From Laspinema sp. D2d (GTDB lineage Bacteria; Cyanobacteriota; Cyanobacteriia; Cyanobacteriales; Laspinemataceae): DNA of 42,048 nucleotides. Positions 25,031 to 33,879 of the stretch are shown one piece after another. The stretch spans positions 1 to 42,048 of the forward strand of contig NZ_JAMXFC010000047.1 of the NCBI RefSeq assembly GCF_025370755.1, read 5' to 3'. Numbering within the stretch: the first letter of the stretch is position 1; each line of letters opens with the position of its first letter. Position numbers and translations under genes: made by a program. Under the pieces are notes generated by a model. The model ran no database searches. It was not told where the DNA came from and was given only the letters and a program-made list of their open reading frames with translations.

Positions 25031-26080
25031 TTATAATTCCGGACTAAATCGGGGGTCATTTTCCAACTGTTTCAGGACTTGTTTAATATCCTGAGTGCGG
25101 TCTTTTTTGACAATCAAGGTGACGTTGCGATCGCGCACAATGACAATATCCTCTAACCCAATGGTAACGATGCGCTCATCATCGCTACTGGAATAGAGGA
25201 TTGCACCTTGGGTATCGAGTCCGATATGGTTCGCCAGTTCCACATTGGTTTGATCGCCCTTGAGGAGTCGTTCCAATGCGTTCCAGTCGCCTAAATCATC
25301 CCACCCAAAGGCGGCAGGAATCACATAAGCTAACTGAGTTTTTTCCATTAACGCATAATCAATACTTTTTTTCGGCAGATCCCCATAAGCCGCTACCCCT
25401 TTTTGGGCTAGGGGTTCAAAAATCTCAGGAGCATGGGTTTTTAGCTCCTCAATGACCACTCCAGCGCGAAAAATAAACATTCCACTATTCCAGGTATAGC
25501 GGCCTGTGGCGATAAATTCCTCAGCTTTGGCGCGATCGGGCTTTTCCGTAAAGCGGCTGACGCGGTAGGCGTTTAATCCCTGATAAGGGGCGACTAACTC
25601 CCCTTGTTCGATATAACCGTAGCCTGTGGAGGGTTCGGTGGGTTCAATTCCCAGGGTGACGATCGCCGGTTTTTCCGTTGCCAGTTGACTCGCTGCAGCT
25701 AGGGTTTTTCCGTAGGCGTCTTCATCTGCAATCCAGTGATCCGCTGGGAAAAATCCGACGACTGCCTCGGGACCCTCCCGACGCTCAATCTCGATCGCCG
25801 CCCATGCAACTGCCGGTGCCGTATCCCGTCCCTGGGGTTCAATCAGAATATTTTGTTCCGGGAGTTGGGGTAACTGTTCCTTGATGCCATCGGCAATCTG
25901 GGCATTTGTGACGACCCACAATCCGTCCCAACCTCCGGCGACTGCCAGCAAGCGATTGGCGGTGGCTTGGAGTAGACTGATGCCACTGCCATCTAAACTT
26001 AAAAACTGCTTCGGTCGCGATCGGCGACTCAGGGGCCAAAAGCGTTCCCCTTTCCCCCCAGCCAGAATTACGGGTATCAT
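25031..26080 (-). CDS. manC: Mannose-1-phosphate guanylyltransferase
   Basis: Makes GDP-mannose from mannose-1-P and GTP for envelope glycans and fucose precursors. The 349-residue nucleotidyltransferase starts MIPVILAGGKGERFWPLSRR; the GGKGERFWP and RPKQFL parts are the signature GTP-binding loop. The pieces PADHWI, TGYGYIE, FTEKPD and WNSGMFIF are typical of GMP. It stops about where the GMP domain ends, without the fused isomerase cupin, which is encoded by the next gene downstream. The ATG at 26080 is preferred over a TTG at 26086. The spacing of 222 bases argues for co-transcription without coupling. Confidence 0.93.
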   Translation of the reverse strand: MIPVILAGGKGERFWPLSRRSRPKQFLSLDGSGISLLQATANRLLAVAGGWDGLWVVTNAQIADGIKEQLPQLPEQNILIEPQGRDTAPAVAWAAIEIERREGPEAVVGFFPADHWIADEDAYGKTLAAASQLATEKPAIVTLGIEPTEPSTGYGYIEQGELVAPYQGLNAYRVSRFTEKPDRAKAEEFIATGRYTWNSGMFIFRAGVVIEELKTHAPEIFEPLAQKGVAAYGDLPKKSIDYALMEKTQLAYVIPAAFGWDDLGDWNALERLLKGDQTNVELANHIGLDTQGAILYSSSDDERIVTIGLEDIVIVRDRNVTLIVKKDRTQDIKQVLKQLENDPRFSPEL

Positions 26081-26232
26081 GGACAATTTTTCTTAACGGT
26101 TATTAGGGTTTGCCTTATTATAACCGCTCAGGTTGGGGGCTTCGCGAAGGGACCGCTCAGGTTGTCAAAAGTACCGGATTAGCACCCTGGGGAATCGGTT
26201 ACCTGTTTAAAGAATAAAGAGTAGAAAATTAA

Positions 26233-26805
26233 TTATGAACCTCTGGGAGTACAACCCTCTTGCTCGCTCAAATCATCCAATTTAGAGCCTGAACAGCTTA
26301 ATAGTTCTTCTAACATCAGTTCCTCTAACACCGAGTTCCCAATTTGTAACTGAGACTTAGCCACTTCACTTAACTGTAAGCGCCTGCGGGATTCCTGGTG
26401 AAAATCTGGCCCTTCCTCAAATCCACAGGCTTTTAATTTTTGCACCGCCCAGGTACAAGCTTCTGCCCTTAAATCGAGTTCCGGCATCAAGAGTAAGGAA
26501 TTTTGAACTAACCAACGACAAGACTCGGGATCAACTTCCGCTAGTTCATAGGTGGCTTCTTTCAAAACTTCCTCGATCGCTTGAGGGGTCGGTAACACCT
26601 TTAAAAAGTTTTTCACGGCAATCACTAAAGCAGGATTCCTCGCCTTGAAAACATCGAGGGCTACTTCTGTATGTAGCCGTTCCTTCCGAGCACTGTTGAG
26701 ACTTTTTAAAGGGGACATTAATACCGTCCTTTCCTTTGCCCCACAGGGGTTAAGGGTTTGTAACATGACTAAATTGGTGAGTTTTTTATAAACGATCGGG
26801 TTCAT
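26233..26805 (-). CDS. Conserved-looking hypothetical protein
   Basis: Unrecognised. It has 190 residues from the ATG at 26805; a GTG at 26820 is an alternative. Predicted mostly alpha-helical and soluble, with no signal peptide or membrane segment. An N-terminal basic part ends near residue 30 (SPLKSLNSARKERLHTEVAL). Helices follow such as PTPQAIEEVLKEATYELAEV and SCRWLVQNSLLLMPELDL, and the acidic C-terminus is rich in Leu/Glu (VLEELMLEELLSCSG). The helical pattern could suit a HEAT-like or adaptor role, but no function can be supported. It lies 152 bases upstream of manC in the same orientation. Confidence 0.6.
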   Translation of the reverse strand: MNPIVYKKLTNLVMLQTLNPCGAKERTVLMSPLKSLNSARKERLHTEVALDVFKARNPALVIAVKNFLKVLPTPQAIEEVLKEATYELAEVDPESCRWLVQNSLLLMPELDLRAEACTWAVQKLKACGFEEGPDFHQESRRRLQLSEVAKSQLQIGNSVLEELMLEELLSCSGSKLDDLSEQEGCTPRGS

Positions 26806-27231
26806 CGGAGTCAATCCCACCCTGAGATAGAGCGAGGCGGCAAGGGAGTTTTCACCCTTGGGGTCTTAATCCCCCAAACCCGTTTGAACTCCCGGAATGG
26901 CCGAACTCTTGATAATTATGGGCTACAGTGGCATTAAATAGGAGTTGACCTGTCCTGAAACCCTACAAAAACAAAGTGAAGTATTTGTGAAGGTTACCGA
27001 AACAGCTCAATCTGTCAAGGGATGGGAGATTTATTGCGTTTTGTTAAAACTCCCTAACAATTCACCAGTAATTCACAATCTCTGCTTAGGGTGTAGGTCA
27101 ATGACTGAATCAGCTCATTCCCCGGAACACCCCTGATGGCCTCAAGTTTACAGGAATTTTTCTCCGGACGGGTCAGATTTAGCTTAATCGGTAGTTCGGC
27201 TCTCTTAAAAGCATGAATTGGGTGTAATATT
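26806..27231. other. Divergent intergenic region, hairpins only
   Basis: Holds CAAGGG-agttttca-CCCTTG at 26841-26860 just upstream of the minus-strand hypothetical gene, overlapping with a GGGGTCTTAATCCCCC dyad. A 63-codon frame at 26945-27136 shows no family features and is not called. The remainder probably contains the promoters of the two divergent genes. Confidence 0.4.
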
Positions 27232-27603
27232 ATGAGTTCTTGTCCTTGTTGCTCTTATCCCCTCTTACGCCATATCCGCCATAGCCAGGTTGATTGGTTT
27301 TGTCAGCACTGTTGGCAATTCATGCCTGATTTTTCTGCTCCCCTCACTTCCTCCCAGACCCTGAGTCACTTCCATAATGAAGTAGACGTCATTACGACTC
27401 AACCCCGATGGAATCGCGAACCAAATCGGCATCCGCAATTAGTTAATTTATCGGATTCGATGCAATTTAAGAATGCCAAGCCCAATGCCGAAAAAACTCA
27501 CCCTTTACCCTCCGCAAAACCTCAACTGTTAAACTCGGAAAAAACTCAACGGTTAAACGCGCAGAAAGCTCGACTCTTGGTAGGAACTCGGGAAATTTTA
27601 TAA
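27232..27603 (+). CDS. Small zinc-ribbon protein, cyanobacterial type
   Basis: 123 residues. The N-terminal 30 carry a four-Cys zinc ribbon: CPCC at residues 4-7 and CQHC at about 24-27, embedded in the pattern SYPLLRHIRHSQVDWFCQHC then WQFMPD that recurs in small cyanobacterial proteins of unknown function. The rest is Gln/Asn/Lys-rich and probably disordered, with repeated LNSEKTQ/LNAQKAR segments near the end. ATG at 27232. It converges on the response regulator/kinase pair, and proteins with this N-terminus are often seen near sensor kinases (recalled, not checked). It could bind nucleic acid or protein. Confidence 0.7.
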   Translation: MSSCPCCSYPLLRHIRHSQVDWFCQHCWQFMPDFSAPLTSSQTLSHFHNEVDVITTQPRWNREPNRHPQLVNLSDSMQFKNAKPNAEKTHPLPSAKPQLLNSEKTQRLNAQKARLLVGTREIL

Positions 27604-27738
27604 AAAACTGCCTTTACGGATCCTTAAACAGTGCCGATCGCGGATCTTGGGTGGAGATCCATCCCGGGTTTTCGCCAAGGTGCAGGCGCATTCCATTGAT
27701 ATTGCCTTTTACCTAATTTGTTGATAAAAAGCCGATAG

Positions 27739-28116
27739 TCATTCAGTCCATTGCAAAATTTTTCGCACATCATGGGCTAAATTTTCGGCCTTAAAGGGCT
27801 TGAGAATGGCCCCAGCCCCTCCTAATTCAATGAGTTCTTTTTGTTCCCGAATTTGAGCCTTAGCTGTTAACCAAATCGTCGGAATTTGCTCGGTAGAGGC
27901 ATGGCTTTTTAAGGCCCGAAATGTGCTCGGTCCATCCATTTCAGGCATCATTACATCGAGTAAAATGGCATCGGGTTGTTCCGCTTGAGCTAACGCAATG
28001 CCTTCCCGTCCGGAACTGGCGGTAAACACCTCCCATCCAGCCACTACTTCCAAGGAAAATTGAATAATCTCCCTTAAGCCATCTTCATCGTCAATGACTA
28101 AAATTCGTTTGTTCAT
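27739..28116 (-). CDS. Single-domain response regulator
   Basis: 125-residue CheY-like receiver. The acidic pocket is DDED at 9-12, the phospho-acceptor Asp54 is in ILLDVMMPEMDG, the switch Thr is in IWLTAK and the conserved Lys in ILKPFKAENL. There is no output domain. The upstream part of the frame (to 28185) overlaps the kinase gene and is not used; the ATG at 28116 (MNKRILVIDDEDG) is family-like. It overlaps the end of the histidine kinase gene by 26 bases, so the two are translationally coupled and surely partners. The output is therefore by protein interaction or phosphorelay. Confidence 0.95.
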   Translation of the reverse strand: MNKRILVIDDEDGLREIIQFSLEVVAGWEVFTASSGREGIALAQAEQPDAILLDVMMPEMDGPSTFRALKSHASTEQIPTIWLTAKAQIREQKELIELGGAGAILKPFKAENLAHDVRKILQWTE

Positions 28117-31100
28117 GGTTGGTCTCATCTGGAGAAGTTTCCGGGGTAATGTCAGGTACGGTAAAATAAAAGGTACTGCCTTCATTGAGAACGCTTTCTA
28201 CCCAAATTCTACCGCCATGTTGCTGGATGATACTGCGACAAATCGCTAATCCTAATCCTGTGCCGCCTTTTTTACGGGAATCGGAGGCGTCAACTTGATG
28301 GAATCGTTCAAAGATACTTTCCATCTTATTTTCGGGAATACCCCGACCTTGATCTTGAACCGCAAATAAAATCAGGGATGGGGGGGAGTCTGCATCCAAT
28401 TTCCCCAGGGGGTGATGAGCCAGGTTTCGCCCTTGTACGGAAATCGAAACCGTAGAAGCTGGGGGGGAAAATTTGATGGCATTGCTTAAGAGATTGGTTA
28501 GCACTTGAATGATGCGATCGCCATCAATAAATAACTCGAAATTGGAGTCGCATTCCACCTGAAAATTGATCTCCGCTCGATTTGCCATAACTTGCATGGT
28601 TTCGATCGCCTTTTCAATCAAGTCCCGGGCGAAGTACCGTTCCTTGACCAGGGCAATTTTGCCGGAAGTTAATCGTTCCAGATCTAGAATATCATTGACC
28701 AAGCGCACGAGGCGATCGGCACTTTCTGCCGCGATCGCCATCACCCGTTGCCCCTTCTCTCCCGTGGGGTCAATTAATCCGCTGGAAATCAAATTCAAGG
28801 CCCCGTGAATCGAAGCTAAGGGGGTGCGCAGTTCATGACTCACCACGGAAATAAACTCATCTTTCATCCGTTCGATCGCATCTCGTTCCGTAATATCCTC
28901 CCCAATACTCAGAGTCCCTATTTCCACCCCTCGCAAATCGTGCAACACCGTATTATTCCAAGCAATAATTTTCTCCTGTCCCGAACGAGTAACAATAATA
29001 CTCTGGGGGTGAGAATAAAAATCAGGGGTGCGCAACTCCTCCAACACTTCCGAGTGCCTCCGCTGCTGATGGGTGGGAATAAACAACTCAAACCAATCCT
29101 TACCCTGAATTTCGGAAAGTGCATACCCCACCAACTCCAGGAAAAACGGATTGGCATATTCGATCGCACCCCGGCGATCGAGTCCCACAACGGCTAACTG
29201 CACCGTTTCCAACAACCTGCGCCACCGTCGTTCCGATTCTCGGACTGTCGCTTCGATTTCCTTTTGTTTCGTAATATCCCGGGCAATACTAGAGAACATC
29301 GTCACCGCCCCATCGGGAGATTTATGGGCGATAATCAACTCCGAAAGGGTAATTTCCACCCCCTCGGGAGTCACCAGGGCCGTTTCGCCAATCCAAGTCC
29401 CCTGGGCGATCGCTGTGGGAATTCCCTCATTTTGAATCATGTCATTGGCGGACCCGGTATGAGACCGGAAAATCTGAAACGTTTCTAAGGGGCGGTCCAC
29501 TGGGACCCCAAGAACGGTACGCGCCGCCTTGTTTAAATAGAAAACCGTCCCATCCACACTCGCCGAGAGGATAAAATCCGGAGTCGCCTCCAGAATTTCA
29601 ATTAACTTCGCCCGTTCCGCTTCTGCCCGTTTGCGATCGGTAATATCCCGCAAACACAAGGTAAACACCTGTTCCCCGGCAATTTCCACTTCTGAAATGG
29701 AAACTTCTGCGGGAAACTGTGCCCCATCTTGGCGCAACCCAATAATTTCCCCAGACTGGTCCATCATTTGGGCTAGATGATCGGAGCATCCTTCTCCACT
29801 CACCACACATTCCCCGGTGCTATCTAAGCACAAGGGCAGTAATTTTTCCAGGGGTTGTCCCAGTAATTGAGCAGCACTATACCCAAAAATCCGCTCTGCT
29901 GCTTGATTAAATAAAGTAATTTGTTGATTGCTATCAATGGAGATAATCGCATCCCCCGCTAATTCCAGAATCGCGGCGATCCGGGCCCGGGAAGAATGCA
30001 GTTCTTCCCTCGCTCGTTTCCGGGCGGTGATATCTTGAATTTGGGCAATTAAATAGAGCGGGCGTTCTCGGGAATCCCGGACCAAGGATGCACTTAATTG
30101 AACCCAAACTACCTGCCCTTGTTTGTGGCAGTAGCGCTTCTCCGTCTGGTAAGAGGGAATCTCTCCGGCGAGTAAGCTTTGGAGGAACTCTAGATCGGTC
30201 TCTCGATCCTCGGGATGGGTAACATCGTGAAATGTTTTTTCCAGCAATTCCCCTTCGTCATAGCCGAGAATCTCGCATAAAGCGCGATTGACTTTTAACC
30301 AATGACCGTTGGGGGCCACCAGTGCCATGCCAATGGTGGCATAGTCAAAGGCATTACGGAACCGCGCTTCACTGGAATGTAAGGCAGATAGGGCTTCGGT
30401 GCGATCGCTGACATCCAGGACTAGGGACAAAACGGAAATTAACTCCCCCGTTGGGGCGAACAAGGCGGAATAATACCATTCACAATCAATCACCCGTCCG
30501 TCTTTGGTGTAATTGCGATTACAGCAGACGGTTCGCGGTTGTTGTCCGGAAATCAGCAGATTTCGCCGCTGGGTAACGGCTTCCAGGTCCGCTTCGTAAA
30601 TCAAGGCATAGTCCATATCAGATTTGCCAAAGACTTCCTCCGCTTGCCAACCAAAGATTTTTTCCGCTTGGGCGGACCAATTTAAAATCCTCCATTCCCG
30701 GTTCCATTCGATGACCGCGAGGGGGGTATTTTCGACATGGAACTGCAAGCGCTGATAAGCGCGTTGTAAGACTTGTTCCACGCGCTGGCGGTGTTGGAGT
30801 TCGTTTTCTAGGCGTTCGTTGGCGTTGCGTAATTGTTCTGTCCTTGCTCGAACCTGGCTTTCTAGGTCCTGTTTGGCTTGTTGTAAGGCTTGTTGTGAGC
30901 GTTTGCGTTCCGTGGTGTCTCGGAAAAAAATTGAGAGTCCCTCTTTGGCGGGATAGATATAGTTTTCAAACCAGCAATCGTAAGGGGGATAATATTCTTC
31001 AAGGTAAATGGAGGTTTGTTCCTCTAGGGCTTGCTTGCAGGCTTGATAAAATTGCAGTCGGGTCACTTCGGGAATTTCGGTAAAGATTTTTTGGCCGATC

Positions 31101-32800
31101 AGGTCTTCCCGAGGTTTTTGTAGGAGTTGGGCAGCTTTTTGGTTGATATAGGTGTATTGTCCCTGGGTATCTAGGGCGATAAAGCCATCGGTAATGCTTT
31201 CGAGGATGTTGGAGAGTTGCTCTCCGGCGAGTTGGGCGGCGGTATGGGCGACTCGTTCTGTGGCGAGGAGTTGTTGAATTTGGAGTTCAGCCCGTTTGCG
31301 ATGGGTGATATCCATGACGATACCGAGGGTTCCCAAGGGTTGGCCGCTGGGGTCCCAAAAAGCGTTCCCCTGGGCTTTGAGCCAGTGAAGGGTCCGATCG
31401 CCCCAAATGACACGATATTCGACCTCGAAAGCTTGCCCGGTGGCGATCGCTTCTTCTACGGTTTCATGGACGAGGATGCGGTCCTGGGGATGAATGCAGG
31501 CTTCAAAGGCGGTGTAGCTGTTGTCAAAGGTTTCAGGGTCGATGCCGAACAGGTGCAGGCATTCTAGGGAACAGGTCACCCGGAGGCGATCGCCCCCGGT
31601 GCGATCGTGGCAAATTTCCCATTGCCACGTTCCCATGTTGGACGCTTGCAAGGCAAGGCGCAATTTTTCTTCACTTCCCCGCAGGGCGGATTCAGCAGCG
31701 GCGTGATCCTGCTGACGCCGCAAGGCGATGATGCCATAGGCGAGGTCATGGGTGAGTTCAATGAGTAACTGCACTTCGTCGGGGTCGAAGGCATCGGGTT
31801 GGGTAGCCCGGAGATTCAGGGTGCCAAATAGCTGGTCTTCATTGAGTAGGGGTAGGGCGATCGTGGAAGTATAATTCCCCTCCCAAGCGGGGAGTCGTCT
31901 GGTGGCACTCTCGGTCTCTGGATACCAATATTGACCTCGGAGGGATCCCCCAGTCCGCATTAAGGGGATTAGGGCTGCTAATCCCGAGTCTGACTCGATG
32001 ATTTGGCCGGACTGAAGTAATTCTTCTAGGTTTTCTCCCGCTTGGGCCACGGGGATGATCCGTTTGGGGTCATCTTCGGCTATATATCCTACCCAGGCCG
32101 ATTGATAACCCCCGATGGCGGTGATCATTTCGCAGATTTGCTGCAAAATGTCGAGTTCTTGTTTACCGTGAATAATGATGTGATTGCCTGCGCTCAGGGC
32201 GCTCAGGGCGCGTTTTTGCTGACGCAATTGGGTTTCCACGCTCACCCGTTGGTCAATATTGAGCAGGGTTCCCACGGCCCGAATGGGTTCGTGGCGATCG
32301 CTGTAGAAAAATTTACCTTGGCTTTCGATCCAATGGGTACTGCGATCGGGCCAAATAACACGAAATTTCAGGTGATAATTCCCACAGCCTTGGTATCCTT
32401 GATCGAGGATTTCGGTAATTGCACCTCGGTCATCGGGATGAATGCAGGCCAGAAACTCTGCAAAACTACCGTTAAAGCTGCCGGAATCGCGACCCCATAA
32501 CAGTTCATAGCCTGGGGTTCCGGTGATGCGATCGCCCAGAATATCCCATTCACAAATTGCCATTTGTGCCACATCCAACGCCAGCCGTAGCCACTCCTCT
32601 GGGTTCCGCAACCCCTCGGTTCCCTCCTCGGAAAATGCGTTATCTGGACTCCTGGGGAATGCCTTTTGGCTTCTCTGATGGGATTTTGGACTGTGAATCT
32701 CCTGCAATCGCAGTTTTGCCCGGTTCAGTTTTTGGCCCCGTTCTTCAATTTCGCGGATTAACTCTTGCCTCGATTGGTTAGCCCAATTTGTATTACTCAT
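28091..32800 (-). CDS. Very large multi-PAS/GAF sensor histidine kinase
   Basis: 1569 residues without membrane segments, so a cytosolic multi-input sensor. In order: short N-terminal coiled coil, PAS/PAC (about 65-195), GAF (about 215-365), two PAS/PAC (about 375-640), coiled coil (about 640-690), five PAS/PAC units (about 690-1305), HisKA with His1322 in VVSHELRTPLASIH, and HATPase_c with N box LTNLLSNAIKFS, G1 QDQGRGIPE, F box FERFHQVD and G2 KGGTGLGLAICRS. Many PAC endings are recognisable (ITHRKRAE, DITARKRA, DITDRKRAE). The ATG at 32800 has AGGGA ten bases before it; the opening eight residues of the longer frame are dropped. It ends overlapping its response regulator. A structured gene-free segment lies upstream. 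Ligands are unknown. Confidence 0.95.
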   Translation of the reverse strand: MSNTNWANQSRQELIREIEERGQKLNRAKLRLQEIHSPKSHQRSQKAFPRSPDNAFSEEGTEGLRNPEEWLRLALDVAQMAICEWDILGDRITGTPGYELLWGRDSGSFNGSFAEFLACIHPDDRGAITEILDQGYQGCGNYHLKFRVIWPDRSTHWIESQGKFFYSDRHEPIRAVGTLLNIDQRVSVETQLRQQKRALSALSAGNHIIIHGKQELDILQQICEMITAIGGYQSAWVGYIAEDDPKRIIPVAQAGENLEELLQSGQIIESDSGLAALIPLMRTGGSLRGQYWYPETESATRRLPAWEGNYTSTIALPLLNEDQLFGTLNLRATQPDAFDPDEVQLLIELTHDLAYGIIALRRQQDHAAAESALRGSEEKLRLALQASNMGTWQWEICHDRTGGDRLRVTCSLECLHLFGIDPETFDNSYTAFEACIHPQDRILVHETVEEAIATGQAFEVEYRVIWGDRTLHWLKAQGNAFWDPSGQPLGTLGIVMDITHRKRAELQIQQLLATERVAHTAAQLAGEQLSNILESITDGFIALDTQGQYTYINQKAAQLLQKPREDLIGQKIFTEIPEVTRLQFYQACKQALEEQTSIYLEEYYPPYDCWFENYIYPAKEGLSIFFRDTTERKRSQQALQQAKQDLESQVRARTEQLRNANERLENELQHRQRVEQVLQRAYQRLQFHVENTPLAVIEWNREWRILNWSAQAEKIFGWQAEEVFGKSDMDYALIYEADLEAVTQRRNLLISGQQPRTVCCNRNYTKDGRVIDCEWYYSALFAPTGELISVLSLVLDVSDRTEALSALHSSEARFRNAFDYATIGMALVAPNGHWLKVNRALCEILGYDEGELLEKTFHDVTHPEDRETDLEFLQSLLAGEIPSYQTEKRYCHKQGQVVWVQLSASLVRDSRERPLYLIAQIQDITARKRAREELHSSRARIAAILELAGDAIISIDSNQQITLFNQAAERIFGYSAAQLLGQPLEKLLPLCLDSTGECVVSGEGCSDHLAQMMDQSGEIIGLRQDGAQFPAEVSISEVEIAGEQVFTLCLRDITDRKRAEAERAKLIEILEATPDFILSASVDGTVFYLNKAARTVLGVPVDRPLETFQIFRSHTGSANDMIQNEGIPTAIAQGTWIGETALVTPEGVEITLSELIIAHKSPDGAVTMFSSIARDITKQKEIEATVRESERRWRRLLETVQLAVVGLDRRGAIEYANPFFLELVGYALSEIQGKDWFELFIPTHQQRRHSEVLEELRTPDFYSHPQSIIVTRSGQEKIIAWNNTVLHDLRGVEIGTLSIGEDITERDAIERMKDEFISVVSHELRTPLASIHGALNLISSGLIDPTGEKGQRVMAIAAESADRLVRLVNDILDLERLTSGKIALVKERYFARDLIEKAIETMQVMANRAEINFQVECDSNFELFIDGDRIIQVLTNLLSNAIKFSPPASTVSISVQGRNLAHHPLGKLDADSPPSLILFAVQDQGRGIPENKMESIFERFHQVDASDSRKKGGTGLGLAICRSIIQQHGGRIWVESVLNEGSTFYFTVPDITPETSPDETNHEQTNFSH

Positions 32801-32899
32801 CTTTACAATCCCTATGATCAGCAACCGACGACTTCCCCCGAATGGGTTCCTCTCTCACTCCGTCTCTTGTGAGGCAGGCCCTATAGATTTTTCGTTCCG

Positions 32900-33290
32900 T
32901 TCTCCTGCGCTGTCGGGTGTCCCCAGCACTCAGGGTCTTTCCTCAAGAGCATCGAGTTCAGTTTTTTCTCGATAGTCGGGTGGGTTTTTGGGTCGAACAT
33001 AGGGAGAGGTTCTCCTCGGTCATTACATCCATTATTAGCCAATTTCGCCTCCTCCTGAAGAAGTGCGAACCCTTTCTACCCAAAGTTGCTCTGGTGTTCG
33101 GCATCTACAATTAGCCCGTTATTCACCCACAAGTTCTAGGGGTGCGAGCTTTCCACTACCCTCGGGTAACCCCATTAAATGCTCCACTGTTTATCCGCTG
33201 TGCTTGCTCTCGGCAAGCCATGTGGGCGGGTGACCTTGTGCTAAATCCAGGTTATTGGCTTGGTCCAACCTCCGTCCCTGTCCATTTCCC
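32900..33290 (-). ncRNA. Probable structured noncoding RNA, HEARO/IscB omegaRNA-like (tentative)
   Basis: GC-rich, gene-free segment with dense, nested pairing on the minus strand. The pairs are: a long-range TCACCC/GGGTGA helix (33224-33229 with 33122-33127); a GCTTGC-CGAGA-GCAAGC hairpin near 33205-33221; a GGGG/CCCC helix enclosing TACCC-GA-GGGTA near 33138-33172; a GCTAATT/AATTGGC helix enclosing CCAGAG-CAA-CTTTGG; GAGG-AGAA-CCTC near 33003-33024; and ATCGAG/CTCGAT around 32951-32973. Both nested helices and tight loops argue for a selected RNA. Size and cyanobacterial host suit the HEARO class, which is the guide RNA of IscB-type elements. No iscB or tnpB gene is adjacent, so it would be a solitary copy. 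Class assignment is from memory of the family and unproved. Confidence 0.42.
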
Positions 33291-33299
33291 CGCCCCATC

Positions 33300-33879
33300 A
33301 AGCTATAATTTAGGTTGGTTTTTGTAACAGGTGAATGGGATGAGGGGCGGCAAATAATTTTAAAATTTAACCTAGGAATTTGACCCTTTGATTAGCTTGA
33401 AACCTGATAAAATCATTTTTTCTATCAAATTATTAATCCGAAATTGGGCAAAATTGGTGATAAAATAGTAGTTTTTTAAAATCGGTCATAACTACGGAAT
33501 TTTTGGGGTAACATTCAAGGATTGATGGGGCATAGGCTTTGATTGAAAACTCCCAAAGTGGCCCAACTTAATCCCGTTAAATTTACTCTTTTATGGGTTC
33601 TTCAATTATACCATTCCTCCCTCCCTTAAAAGATAATTAACAAAAATTTACATCTTTGGAGAGAGAATGCCCTATTCCCAGGGAAGATTCCTGAAGCTTG
33701 CTGCGGTCCCGACCGAGGATCATCTCTATATCCCCTCGCCAAATCCCAGGTGAGAATTCCAGGGTCTTCTTTAGGGATTCACCTTTGGAAAATTGACGAA
33801 TTTTCCCGATTCAGCCCCTTAAAACGCGCTCTATAATAAAGTTAAAGCCTTGCGCCTGTAAAAACCCCCTTAAAACCCT
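33300..33879. other. AT-rich intergenic region upstream of the LCP gene
   Basis: No convincing gene on either strand. It is AT-rich, with several A/T tracts (33360-33480 and 33580-33650), which together with its place suggests the promoter region of the downstream LCP gene. No specific promoter or operator could be assigned. Confidence 0.4.

Noticed and set aside
26945-27136. 63-codon plus-strand frame
   Set aside because: No ribosome site, no domain, unusual composition, and not linked to neighbours.
32900-33290. RNase P RNA, tmRNA or 6S RNA
   Set aside because: A GAGGAAAG string occurs, but the rest of the conserved RNase P core is missing, there is no tmRNA tag frame, and 6S layout does not fit.
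32917-33327. Two short plus-strand frames (65 and 61 codons)
   Set aside because: They lie inside the segment with strong minus-strand RNA pairing, show no family features, and are best explained as chance frames.
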